From Zobellia amurskyensis (GTDB taxonomy: Bacteria; Bacteroidota; Bacteroidia; Flavobacteriales; Flavobacteriaceae): 64,000 nt of DNA. A program made the position numbers and the translations under genes. Positions 35,555 through 43,913 of the stretch are shown one piece after another. Numbering within the stretch: the stretch's first letter is position 1; the number at the start of each line of letters is the position of its first letter. The stretch is from NCBI RefSeq assembly GCF_009725985.1, contig NZ_RCNR01000001.1, positions 1 through 64,000 on the forward strand. Reading direction: 5' to 3'. The notes beneath the pieces were generated by a model. The model searched no databases. It had not been told where the DNA came from and saw only the letters and a program-made list of their open reading frames with translations.

Positions 35555-36283
35555 GTGTCAGACAGTCTAGTTATCATCCCCACCTACAATGAGATAGAGA
35601 ACATTGAAGCTATTATAAGAGCTGTCTTTGGTCTAAATAAGGACTTTCATGTTTTGATCGTTGATGACAATTCGCCCGATGGTACTTTTACAAAGGTAAT
35701 AGAGTTACAGCAAGAATTCTCGGAACGGCTTTTTTTAGAAGTCAGGAAAGAGAAGTCAGGACTAGGTACGGCTTACATACATGGGTTTAAATGGGCCATC
35801 GCCAAGAAATATGATTATATTTTTGAGATGGATGCCGATTTTTCTCATAACCCTGAAGATTTACAAAGGCTTTACAGGGCCTGTGCTAACGGTGCAGATG
35901 TAGTGGTGGGTTCTCGTTACAAAAAAGGTGTTAATGTGGTAGACTGGCCGTTATACCGCGTGCTGTTGTCCTATGGCGCTTCTTTCTATGTTAAAATTAT
36001 TACCGGTATGCGCGTTCATGATCCTACAGCTGGTTTTGTAGTCTATAGGCGTCATGTTCTAGAGAACATAAATTTAGATTCAGTTCGTTTTGTTGGGTAT
36101 GCTTTTCAGATAGAAATGAAGTTCAGGGCGTATTTAAAGAATTATAAAATTGAAGAAGTGTCCATTATTTTCCGTGATAGGGTAAGAGGAAAATCAAAAA
36201 TGACATCGTCCATTATAAAAGAGGCCATCTTTGGTGTTTTCATGATGAAAATACGGAGTATGTTTTACAAAACAAGATTTTAG
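35555..36283 (+). CDS. Polyprenol monophosphomannose synthase-like glycosyltransferase (GT2)
   Basis: A 242-residue GT-A enzyme starting with GTG. IIPTYNEIENIE and DDNSPDGT form the nucleotide-sugar site, and EMDADFSHNPED is the DxD metal site. RVRGKSKM near the C terminus is characteristic of DPM1-type enzymes. It lacks C-terminal membrane helices, as in bacterial Ppm1 catalytic units. It likely transfers a sugar from a nucleotide donor to undecaprenyl phosphate. pyrC begins one base after the stop. Confidence 0.92.
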   Translation: MSDSLVIIPTYNEIENIEAIIRAVFGLNKDFHVLIVDDNSPDGTFTKVIELQQEFSERLFLEVRKEKSGLGTAYIHGFKWAIAKKYDYIFEMDADFSHNPEDLQRLYRACANGADVVVGSRYKKGVNVVDWPLYRVLLSYGASFYVKIITGMRVHDPTAGFVVYRRHVLENINLDSVRFVGYAFQIEMKFRAYLKNYKIEEVSIIFRDRVRGKSKMTSSIIKEAIFGVFMMKIRSMFYKTRF

Positions 36284-36284
36284 T

Positions 36285-37619
36285 ATGGGGAAAGTATTGA
36301 TAAAAAATGCCAAAATCGTAAACGAAAATTCAACTTTTGAAAGCGATGTATTGCTTCAAGATGATTTAATCGTGAAAATTGGGGCGAATATTTCTGATGA
36401 TACTGCCAAAGTTATAGATATACAAGGGAAATACCTTTTGCCGGGAGTCATAGATGATCAAGTGCATTTTAGGGAGCCTGGGCTAACACATAAAGGCGAT
36501 ATAGCCGCGGAGAGCAGGGCGGCTGTAGCTGGTGGTATTACCACATACATGGAACAGCCTAATACAACTCCGCAAACGACCACCATAGAAAAGTTGGAAG
36601 AAAAGTTTGAGATGGGTGCCAAATCTAGTTTTGCCAATTATTCGTTTCTTTTTGGAGGGACCAATGATAATTTGGAAGAACTAAAGCGATTGGATAGAAA
36701 TGCTTGTTCTGGGGTTAAACTCTTTCTAGGGTCATCTACGGGTAATATGTTGGTAGATGATGAGGCGGTAATTGAGAAGATTTTTAGAAATACGGAAATG
36801 GTAATTTCGGCCCATTGTGAAGATGAGGGTACCATTAAAAGAAACCTTGCGGAGTATAAAGAAAAGTACGGAGATGATATTCCGGTAAAATATCACCCTA
36901 AAATCCGTAGTGAAGAGGCCTGTTATCTTTCTTCATCCAAAGCTATAGCTTTGGCAGAAAAGACAGGGGCGCGACTTCATGTGTTTCATTTATCCACGGG
37001 AAAAGAAACGGAGTTGTTCAGAAATGATATTCCGTTGGAACAGAAAAAAATAACGGCTGAGGTATGTGTGCATCACCTATGGTTCTCAGAAAGTGATTAT
37101 GATACCAAAGGGACTTTAATCAAATGGAACCCTGCTGTGAAAACAGCGGAGGACAGAGACCAATTATGGAAAGCATTGCTAGATGACCGTTTAGATGTTA
37201 TCGCTACCGATCATGCGCCGCACCTGTTCAGTGAAAAAGAAAATGTATATACGAAAGCACCTTCTGGAGGGCCATTGGTGCAGCATGCGCTTACCGCCCT
37301 GTTGGATAAAGTTCATGAAAATGTAATTTCTATGGAAAAGGTGGTGCAGAAGATGTGTCACAATCCTGCTATACTTTTTCAAATTGAAAAACGGGGCTAT
37401 ATTAGAGAAGGTTATTTTGCGGATTTGGTTGTGGTAGATATGAATGCTCCTTATCAAGTAACGAAAGAAAATATTGCTTACAAATGCAAATGGTCTCCTT
37501 TTGAGGGGACTACGTTTAAATCTTCGGTAACGCATACTTTTGTTAATGGTCATTTGGCATATGAGAACGGAAACTTCTCCGAGAAAAAGAATGCGAAGCG
37601 ACTAACATTTAATAGATAA
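36285..37619 (+). CDS. pyrC: Dihydroorotase
   Basis: A 444-residue amidohydrolase of pyrimidine synthesis that interconverts carbamoyl-aspartate and dihydroorotate. The strand-1 metal motif reads DDQVHFREPG: Q59 replaces the first His of HxH while H61 remains. Further ligands are visible: SAHCEDEG, LHVFHLST and ATDHAPH. The Gln variant is, to my knowledge, widespread in Bacteroidota dihydroorotases, so the enzyme may still work with an altered metal site. It is in an operon with the GT2 gene upstream and the DUF4296 lipoprotein one base downstream. Confidence 0.92.
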   Translation: MGKVLIKNAKIVNENSTFESDVLLQDDLIVKIGANISDDTAKVIDIQGKYLLPGVIDDQVHFREPGLTHKGDIAAESRAAVAGGITTYMEQPNTTPQTTTIEKLEEKFEMGAKSSFANYSFLFGGTNDNLEELKRLDRNACSGVKLFLGSSTGNMLVDDEAVIEKIFRNTEMVISAHCEDEGTIKRNLAEYKEKYGDDIPVKYHPKIRSEEACYLSSSKAIALAEKTGARLHVFHLSTGKETELFRNDIPLEQKKITAEVCVHHLWFSESDYDTKGTLIKWNPAVKTAEDRDQLWKALLDDRLDVIATDHAPHLFSEKENVYTKAPSGGPLVQHALTALLDKVHENVISMEKVVQKMCHNPAILFQIEKRGYIREGYFADLVVVDMNAPYQVTKENIAYKCKWSPFEGTTFKSSVTHTFVNGHLAYENGNFSEKKNAKRLTFNR

Positions 37620-37620
37620 T

Positions 37621-38043
37621 ATGAGGGTTATAGCTATAGTTTCTTTGTTCTTTATGTTTATCTCTTGTAATGAAAAACTTTTGGATAAGCCCGAAAATCT
37701 TATTCCTAAAGAGCAGATGGTTGCTATACTTCAGGATTTGGCCATCGTGAACGCAGCTAAAACAACCAATGTACAAGTGCTTAGAGATAACGATATTGAA
37801 CCGATGGACTATATTTTTGAGAAGTACAATATTGATAGTCTGCAATTGGTGGAAAGTGATAGGTATTATGCATCGCTACCGGTAGAATATGAGAAAATTT
37901 ACAAAGAAGTAGAAGCGAACCTAGAGAGCGGAGCTAAGGTTTTAGAGGAGCAAAAAAAGGTGAATGATAGTCTTAGGGTAGCCAAAGAAAGCCTTAAGAG
38001 AGAAAAGGAAAAGGCTGAAAAAGCTACTGATACTCTTCCTTAA
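37621..38043 (+). CDS. DUF4296 lipoprotein
   Basis: A 140-residue lipoprotein; the signal MRVIAIVSLFFMFISCN places lipobox Cys at residue 16. The DUF4296 region (about 22-100) contains LIPKEQMVAILQDLAIVNAA and a later YEKIYKEVEANLE. The C-terminal 40 residues are a charged helix rich in Lys and Glu. Its function is unknown. It starts immediately after pyrC and ends within the convergent epimerase gene (20-base overlap). Confidence 0.88.
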   Translation: MRVIAIVSLFFMFISCNEKLLDKPENLIPKEQMVAILQDLAIVNAAKTTNVQVLRDNDIEPMDYIFEKYNIDSLQLVESDRYYASLPVEYEKIYKEVEANLESGAKVLEEQKKVNDSLRVAKESLKREKEKAEKATDTLP

Positions 38044-39031
38044 ATCGTTCGCAGCAAAACGAAATGGTGTGGTCTAGCGTTTCAAATTCAAAATTCAGGT
38101 CGGTTTTAATTTTTTGATTGTTGTAAATTTCTCTGTTTTTCAGGGATTGAATTGAATTTCTAGTGATTCTTCTTCCACTTTTTAGAAACAGGTTCTTTAG
38201 CCAATCGAACCATCTCCCTATTTCAAGTTGCCAAAATTTAAGTTGAACAGAAGGGGGCTTAACCCCAAGCTCTGTAGTGATTTTAGTAAGTATTTCTTTG
38301 AATGTTAAATTTTCCGCCACGGCAATATAACGTTCATTAACAATTTCGGAATCCATTAAAGAGACCATCATTTTAACAACATCATGAACGGTAATAAAAC
38401 CCGTGCCACCTGGAGGATAAGACCGATATCCTTTTTTAGCTACGGTAAACAGGTCTCCACTGCCGCTATGCCAGAATCCCGGACCTATAATTACACCTGG
38501 GTTTACCATAACTACAGGTAGCCCTTCCTGTGAACCGCGCCAAGCTTCCATTTCAGCCGCCTGTTTTGTGAGTCCGTATACATTGGCTTCACGGGGAGTC
38601 CAGGCATTTTCCTCATCGGCCATGCTATTGCCTAAAGTTTTGCCTATTGCCCCAATTGTACTGGTGTAACATAGCTTTTTTACTCCATGTGCAATACAAA
38701 GGTTAACTATGTTGGCGGTTCCTTCGGTATTTATTTTTTCAAGAATATCAAAATTCTGTGGGTCAAATGAAATTAGGGCTGCCGTATGGTAAACATGGGT
38801 GATTTGGTCAAAGGCACCTTCAAGGGCAGGAATATCATTAAGGTCGGCTTCTATCCATTCTATTTTGTTGAAGAGATTTTGGGCATCACCGGTATAATAG
38901 CTAAAAACTTTAACTACACGTTTAAGGTCACTTCCCTTTCTGTGTATGGCCCGAACGGAACTACCGTTCTGCATCAATTTTAATAAAAGATGTGAACCTA
39001 CTAACCCCGTTCCCCCTGTAACCAAGACCAT
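38024..39031 (-). CDS. NAD-dependent epimerase/dehydratase (extended SDR)
   Basis: A 335-residue Rossmann-fold enzyme. VLVTGGTGLVGSHL at the N terminus is the cofactor site; YGLTKQAAE carries the catalytic Tyr and Lys (YxxxK) near residue 153, with TSTIGAIG before it. Substrate classes include nucleotide sugars and dihydroflavonol-like carbonyls; the sequence does not say which. It is convergent with the DUF4296 gene and divergent from tyrS. Confidence 0.9.
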   Translation of the reverse strand: MVLVTGGTGLVGSHLLLKLMQNGSSVRAIHRKGSDLKRVVKVFSYYTGDAQNLFNKIEWIEADLNDIPALEGAFDQITHVYHTAALISFDPQNFDILEKINTEGTANIVNLCIAHGVKKLCYTSTIGAIGKTLGNSMADEENAWTPREANVYGLTKQAAEMEAWRGSQEGLPVVMVNPGVIIGPGFWHSGSGDLFTVAKKGYRSYPPGGTGFITVHDVVKMMVSLMDSEIVNERYIAVAENLTFKEILTKITTELGVKPPSVQLKFWQLEIGRWFDWLKNLFLKSGRRITRNSIQSLKNREIYNNQKIKTDLNFEFETLDHTISFCCERFKEEYQ

Positions 39032-39100
39032 CCGCCAAAGTTAGCGAATAGTGGGGAATAAATTCCTGTATTATTCAAGTGTCAGGCCATGATTTACTTT

Positions 39101-39108
39101 TATATTTG
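39101..39108 (+). promoter_or_regulatory. tyrS promoter -7 element
   Basis: TATATTTG matches TAnnTTTG, 26 bases upstream of the tyrS ATG. Confidence 0.5.
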
Positions 39109-39133
39109 TAGCTAATTTTCAGAATAAACGGAC

Positions 39134-40429
39134 ATGACTTCAAACTTTGTAGAAGAATTAAAATGGAGAGGCATGTTGCATGACGCAATGCCGGGAACCG
39201 AAGAACATTTAATGAACGAAATGCAGTCTGCCTATGTAGGTATTGATCCTACTGCAGATTCATTGCACATTGGCCATTTGGTAGGGGTAATGATGCTTCG
39301 TCATTTTCAGTTGGCTGGCCATAAGCCCTATGCGCTTATTGGTGGTGCTACGGGTATGATCGGTGATCCTTCTGGAAAATCTGCAGAGCGTAACCTGTTA
39401 GATGAACCTACGCTTCGTCATAATCAAGAGGCTATAAAAGGGCAATTGTCGCGATTTTTAGATTTTGATGGAGATGCTGATAATGCTGCCATCTTAGTCA
39501 ACAATTACGATTGGATGAAAGATTTTTCGTTTTTGGATTTTATAAGGGACGTAGGCAAGCATATTACCGTAAACTACATGATGGCCAAGGATTCGGTCAA
39601 GAAACGACTTTCGGCAGAATCAAAAGAAGGGATGTCGTTTACTGAGTTTACCTACCAAATGGTGCAGGGCTATGATTTCTTGTACTTATACCAAAACCAT
39701 AACTGTACGTTACAAATGGGCGGTAGTGATCAATGGGGTAATATAACCACAGGTACCGAACTGATCAGAAGAATTGGTGGAGGAAAAGGCTATGCTTTGA
39801 CGTGTCCGTTGATTACTAAAGCCGATGGTACCAAGTTTGGGAAGACCGAAGGTGGTAATATTTGGCTCGACTCTGAGCGCACATCGCCCTACAAATTCTA
39901 CCAGTATTGGTTGAATACGTCTGATGTAGATGCTGAAAAGTATATTAAAATATTCACGTTTCTTTCTAAAGAAGAAATAAATACATTGATAAAAGAACAT
40001 CAGGAAGCACCGCATATGCGGGCTCTACAAAAGCGCTTGGCCGAAGAGATTACCGTAATGGTACATTCTCAAGAAGATTTAGAAAACGCGCAAAAGGCAA
40101 GTAATATTCTTTTTGGAAGGTCAACATCCGAAGATTTGAAAGGCTTGAACGAAAAGACATTTTTAGATGTTTTTGACGGTGTTCCGCAGGCCGAGGTTTC
40201 TAAGGAAGAACTTACTCCAGGATTAGATATGATCGGTGCACTCGCTGATAAAACTGGATTCCTAGCGTCTAATAGTGAGGCAAGAAGAGAGTTGAAGCAG
40301 AATTCTATTTCGGTAAATAAAGAAAAGGTAAAAGATGATTACCTAATTACCGAAAACGACTTGATCAATGGTAAGTTTGTCTTGTTGCAACGTGGAAAAA
40401 AGAATTATTTTGTTTTAGTGGCAAAATAG
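39134..40429 (+). CDS. tyrS: Tyrosyl-tRNA synthetase
   Basis: A 431-residue class I synthetase. [16 protein letters not shown] carries the HIGH motif at about residue 47-50, and [11 protein letters not shown] is the KMSKS equivalent. QGYDFLYLY and [11 protein letters not shown] bind tyrosine and tRNA. The C-terminal S4-like domain (about 365-431) includes [15 protein letters not shown]. Full length for the TyrRS-S type. Confidence 0.97.
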   Translation: MTSNFVEELKWRGMLHDAMPGTEEHLMNEMQSAYVGIDPTADSLHIGHLVGVMMLRHFQLAGHKPYALIGGATGMIGDPSGKSAERNLLDEPTLRHNQEAIKGQLSRFLDFDGDADNAAILVNNYDWMKDFSFLDFIRDVGKHITVNYMMAKDSVKKRLSAESKEGMSFTEFTYQMVQGYDFLYLYQNHNCTLQMGGSDQWGNITTGTELIRRIGGGKGYALTCPLITKADGTKFGKTEGGNIWLDSERTSPYKFYQYWLNTSDVDAEKYIKIFTFLSKEEINTLIKEHQEAPHMRALQKRLAEEITVMVHSQEDLENAQKASNILFGRSTSEDLKGLNEKTFLDVFDGVPQAEVSKEELTPGLDMIGALADKTGFLASNSEARRELKQNSISVNKEKVKDDYLITENDLINGKFVLLQRGKKNYFVLVAK

Positions 40430-40466
40430 GCTTTCCATATTTTTCATACAAGAAAGTAGACTAAAG

Positions 40467-40511
40467 TGGGTTTGAAAAGCGTTATGTATCCAGTAACATT
40501 TTTCAAACCCA
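40467..40511 (+). promoter_or_regulatory. Long hairpin directly before the 40518 start codon
   Basis: TGGGTTTGAAAA (40467-40478) pairs with TTTTCAAACCCA (40500-40511), and GTTA/TAAC extend inside. It ends six bases before the ATG at 40518 and lacks a T run, so it could be a weak terminator of tyrS or a translational control element of the next gene. Confidence 0.45.
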
Positions 40512-40517
40512 AATTAG

Positions 40518-41048
40518 ATGCGTAAATTTTTATTGATTCTCACCGTTTTTTCTACACTTGTTTCTTGTGATAAGTTAGACGAGCTAACTAAGTTTGATCT
40601 GGATTATAAGAGTCAGGTAACTATTCCGGCTTCAGCGGGTATAGACCTTCCTTTTGATATGTTTACGCCGGACATGGAAACCAATTCGGATTCACAGTTT
40701 GAGGTTAATGATACGCGCAAAGACCTTATAGAGGAAATAAAACTGACCAAATTACAGTTGGAGATTACCTCTCCGGATGATAGTGATTTTAGTTTTCTTG
40801 AATCTTTAGAAGTTTATATTTCAGCAGAAGGTCTTGAAGAAATCAAAATTGCTTCAAAAGAGGTGGTAGATGAAAACGTAGGTGATGTGTTAGATGTAGA
40901 TGTATTAGATGTGGATTTAAAAGAATACATCAAGAAAGATAAATTTAATCTTAGGTTAAATACCGTCACGGACGAGCTGATCAGTACAGATCATGAAATT
41001 GATGTAAACTCTACGTTCTTTGTAGATGCCAAAATATTAGGACTTTAA
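40518..41048 (+). CDS. Hypothetical lipoprotein
   Basis: A 176-residue lipoprotein with signal MRKFLLILTVFSTLVSCD (lipobox Cys 17). The mature part is acidic, predicted mostly beta, with short repeats such as VLDVDVLDVDLKEY. No family is recognised. A strong hairpin lies right before the ATG. Its 3' end overlaps the convergent acyl-protein synthetase gene by four bases. Confidence 0.72.
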   Translation: MRKFLLILTVFSTLVSCDKLDELTKFDLDYKSQVTIPASAGIDLPFDMFTPDMETNSDSQFEVNDTRKDLIEEIKLTKLQLEITSPDDSDFSFLESLEVYISAEGLEEIKIASKEVVDENVGDVLDVDVLDVDLKEYIKKDKFNLRLNTVTDELISTDHEIDVNSTFFVDAKILGL

Positions 41049-42022
41049 AGTACCATTAGGTTACAGCCTCTAACATCTGAATGGTCAAAACGGCCAAGCA
41101 CCTCAAACGTATTGTTTTCATAGGTTTTGCCTAAATCTTGCGTAGCAATAAACGCACAAGAATCTATATTCGCCAAATCTATGACGTTTATGCCTCCCGT
41201 TTTTTTATGGCCTTGGTAGGCTAGTGGGTCTTCGGTATCACGGATTAAGATTTTCATCCAAGGCGGGGTTTCAAAAATACCGTTTCCTTTTGAGTAGCCC
41301 TGAGACAATAGTTCCGTCATTCCGTATTCGGAATGTATGACCGGTACACCAAATCCTTCTTTTAGAATATCATGAAGTTCTTCGCGAATGAGTTCTTTTC
41401 TACGACCCTTCATGCCACCAGTTTCCATGATTAGGGTATTCTTTAGTTGAAGTGATGTTGTTTCAACCATATCCAAAAGCGCGAAGGAAACTCCTATAAG
41501 CAGTATTTTTTGACCGCTTGCATCCAGTTGGGTCAATTTCTCTTGAAGACCATCAAGGTTGTTGAGGTAAAACCCGCTATCTGCATGTTTACTCTGTTTG
41601 ATCATATCATCTACCATATAAATGAGAGATGATCCTTCCCGTTCCAGATAAGAAGGTAATAAGGCAAGAATACAATAGTCATCAACCTTTCCGTAGAAAT
41701 GTTCAAATGCGTCTCTGAAACTGTGTTCATAAAGAGCAATGCGGTTCACAAAATGTTTACTGGTTTCACTTCCGGTAGTCCCGCTGCTCGTAAAAATAGC
41801 TTCGGGGTGCTTGTTTCCAGAAATAATTTCTTTCGATTTAAAAAAAGAAATGGGTAAGAAGGGTATTTCGGAAACGCGAGTTACATTCTTGTCAGATTTT
41901 CTTAGGTACGAGCAAAATTCCCGGTACACAGCATTATTATGATATTGATGTCTGAACACTTCAAGTGCTTGAACATCAAATTCACTCTGGGAATTAATTT
42001 TAAAAATTTTGCTACCGTCCAT
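41045..42022 (-). CDS. LuxE/acyl-protein synthetase-like enzyme
   Basis: About 325 residues from the ATG at 42022. It resembles the adenylate-forming LuxE family: IPFLPISFFKSKEI, then the nucleotide loop TSSGTTGSETSKH near residue 75, LLPSYLEREGSS, GGMKGRRKELIREE and HSEYGMTEL. LuxE activates fatty acids for transfer to a protein partner in the lux fatty acid reductase complex; no LuxC or LuxD is adjacent here. In Bacteroidota, lone homologues sit near surface-glycan or surfactant loci, but that context is absent. The substrate is therefore unknown. Confidence 0.85.
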   Translation of the reverse strand: MDGSKIFKINSQSEFDVQALEVFRHQYHNNAVYREFCSYLRKSDKNVTRVSEIPFLPISFFKSKEIISGNKHPEAIFTSSGTTGSETSKHFVNRIALYEHSFRDAFEHFYGKVDDYCILALLPSYLEREGSSLIYMVDDMIKQSKHADSGFYLNNLDGLQEKLTQLDASGQKILLIGVSFALLDMVETTSLQLKNTLIMETGGMKGRRKELIREELHDILKEGFGVPVIHSEYGMTELLSQGYSKGNGIFETPPWMKILIRDTEDPLAYQGHKKTGGINVIDLANIDSCAFIATQDLGKTYENNTFEVLGRFDHSDVRGCNLMVL

Positions 42023-42211
42023 AATTGTGTTGCTGCAGCAAAAATAGTGATATCCTTTTCTGTAAAAAATAAACAAGATGGGTAAAAGTGGATAATTTTA
42101 ATCAAGGTTAAAAATCAGCTTTACGAAGCTGCTTCAGCTGTTAATTCTATTAACTAATGATGTATAATATGTTAATTTTTTCTAAATACCCGGAAGGCTT
42201 GGGTTAAAGAT

Positions 42212-42241
42212 TTTGTAACCGTTTTTATACCTGTACCTTTA
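42212..42241 (+). promoter_or_regulatory. Promoter of the FKBP isomerase gene
   Basis: TTTG (42212-42215) lies 18 bases before TACCTTTA (42234-42241), close to the Bacteroidota pattern TTTG-N19-TAnnTTTG. Confidence 0.55.
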
Positions 42242-42293
42242 CCAAATAGCTATAAAATAGCATTTTGCTGTTTTTTATTTTTAAAATGATACT

Positions 42294-42725
42294 ATGAGTC
42301 AAGTTAAAGAGAACGATAAAGTAAAAGTACATTACACAGGCAAACTAGCTACAGGTGAAGTTTTTGATAGTTCAGTTGAAAGAGGAGAGCCTATTGAATT
42401 TACTATGGGTCAAGGTGCTTTGATACCTGGTTTTGAAAAAGGTCTTATTGATATGAAAGTCAATGAGAAAAAAACGGTAAACATTCCTAAAGAGGAAGCT
42501 TACGGGGAGCCTAAAGCAGAGTTGATTCAAGAAGTTCCTAAAAGTCAATTGCCAGAAGATGTTGAGCCTAAAGTGGGTATGGGACTAGTGTCTCAAACTC
42601 AAAGCGGGCAAGAAATAAATCTTCTTGTTACAGATGTAAAAGAGGAGAGCATTGTGGTAGATGGTAATCACCCTTTAGCTGGTAAAGACCTTATTTTTGA
42701 CCTAGAAGTGGTTGAGATATTATAA
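42294..42725 (+). CDS. FKBP-type peptidyl-prolyl isomerase, SlyD-like
   Basis: A 143-residue cytoplasmic protein. VKVHYTGKLATGEVFDSS is the FKBP core, interrupted near residue 70 by the IF (insert-in-flap) chaperone domain typical of SlyD (QEVPKSQLPEDVEPKVGM), then NHPLAGKDLIFDLEVVEI closes the FKBP domain. SlyD proteins speed prolyl isomerisation and assist folding; the His/Cys-rich metal tail of E. coli SlyD is absent. A terminator follows at 42820. Confidence 0.93.
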   Translation: MSQVKENDKVKVHYTGKLATGEVFDSSVERGEPIEFTMGQGALIPGFEKGLIDMKVNEKKTVNIPKEEAYGEPKAELIQEVPKSQLPEDVEPKVGMGLVSQTQSGQEINLLVTDVKEESIVVDGNHPLAGKDLIFDLEVVEIL

Positions 42726-42819
42726 AGTTATGTTTCCTTATCTATGGGTTTTAAGCAATAAATTGCGAAGAGACCTATTTGAGGAAGTCTAAAATACTTG
42801 TTTTAATTAGATTGAAATG

Positions 42820-42841
42820 GCTCCCGAGAGGGAGCTTTTTT
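42820..42841 (+). terminator. Intrinsic terminator after FKBP gene
   Basis: GCTCCC (42820-42825), GAGA loop, GGGAGC (42830-42835), then six T. Confidence 0.85.
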
Positions 42842-42848
42842 ATGGAAC

Positions 42849-43172
42849 TTATTTTACGACTAATTTTCGATTACTCGTTTTTTTGTTTTCTGTCACTTGA
42901 AGCACATAAACCCCGGGCACAAGTCTAGAAATGTTAAGGTTGCTTTTAGAGATTTGCTCTGTAAGTACAATTTTACCGAATACATCGTAAACTTTAACCT
43001 GTTTTAGTTGATTGTCTCTGGTAATGACATTCACCACATCATTAAACGCTGGATTTGGGTATAGTTTAAAACCGGGAATTTCTTCGGTTTTCTGATTTTG
43101 AAAATCAAATGAATCTTGGGCGGACATACTAATGGTAAATACCAAAAGAAGCATAAAGTAGGTAATGCGCAT
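42849..43172 (-). CDS. Small secreted protein: signal peptide plus T9SS type A sorting domain
   Basis: A 107-residue protein. The signal peptide ends at ISMSAQ near residue 18; about 12 residues later the sorting domain starts (FKLYPNPAFNDVVNV, KVYDVFGKIV, then LVPGVYVLQV and a basic end KLVVK). The type IX secretion system recognises this domain, usually at the end of large cargo. Here there is almost no cargo. A paralogue lies 225 bases away on the same strand. Function unknown. Confidence 0.85.
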   Translation of the reverse strand: MRITYFMLLLVFTISMSAQDSFDFQNQKTEEIPGFKLYPNPAFNDVVNVITRDNQLKQVKVYDVFGKIVLTEQISKSNLNISRLVPGVYVLQVTENKKTSNRKLVVK

Positions 43173-43397
43173 AACTATTGATTTGGGGTCAACAGTTTAA
43201 AGGTAGCTAAATGATGGAGTGGGTGTTGTAAAATGTTGTGAAAGTAGCTTAGGTGTTGGTGAACGCCAAATCACTTTCCGTTCATCGCTATTTATTTACA
43301 GTTTATCGACAGGTATTAGGTGTTGACCGATGGGTCTTAACGGCGTAACAAATTAAGAATAAGGTACTTTGTAGGTGCTTTTAAAGAAGCAAGTCTG

Positions 43398-43706
43398 TTA
43401 CTTAACGATTAGTTTTCTTGTAGCCACCTTGTTGTTTTGGTAGACACGCAGAACATATACCCCGGCATCAAGATCGTAGAGGTTGAGTTCGTTGCCAGTA
43501 ATTTTAGTTTCTAAAACCTGTGTGCCCAAAACATCATAAATTGAAATTTGCTTGGGAGAATTCTCTGAAGTACTAATGTATACCTTGCCGTTTGTAGCTG
43601 GATTAGGATAAAGTTTAAAACCTTTAATATCCCCATTGCTTTGGGTTTCTTGCCCATAGGAAAAGGAAATACACAAAAAAGTAATTAAGAGGTAAAAGTG
43701 CTTCAT
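43398..43706 (-). CDS. Small secreted protein: signal peptide plus T9SS sorting domain, paralogue
   Basis: About 102 residues from the ATG at 43706; the longer frame upstream lacks a sensible signal sequence. The signal peptide ends in FSYGQE. The sorting domain contains FKLYPNPATNGKVY, IYDVLGTQVL and LDAGVYVLRVYQNNK, ending KLIVK. It is clearly related to the 42849 gene but diverged. As with its relative, the cargo region is only about ten residues. The upstream non-coding region of 200 bases contains two copies of TTAGGTGTTG (43249 and 43316) of unknown meaning. Confidence 0.85.
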   Translation of the reverse strand: MKHFYLLITFLCISFSYGQETQSNGDIKGFKLYPNPATNGKVYISTSENSPKQISIYDVLGTQVLETKITGNELNLYDLDAGVYVLRVYQNNKVATRKLIVK

Positions 43707-43913
43707 ATAATTATGTGAGCAAATAGTATACCACGAATATACGAAATCTTTGTTTTGATCGTTGGCGGAAATTATCAAATGTAAGAAAATATGTATAAAA
43801 TGTTTTTTATGAGTGGTAGTTGACCTTGATTTACAAGGATTCTTAGTTTGAATTAAGCCTTACTTTCTGCATTTACTTAATTTAAAATACTGTTTCCAGT
43901 GAAGTTTAAAATC

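Noticed and set aside
43173-43397. Gap between the two sorting-domain genes
   Set aside because: No open frame, RNA fold or terminator; only a 10-base repeat (TTAGGTGTTG) that is too short to interpret.
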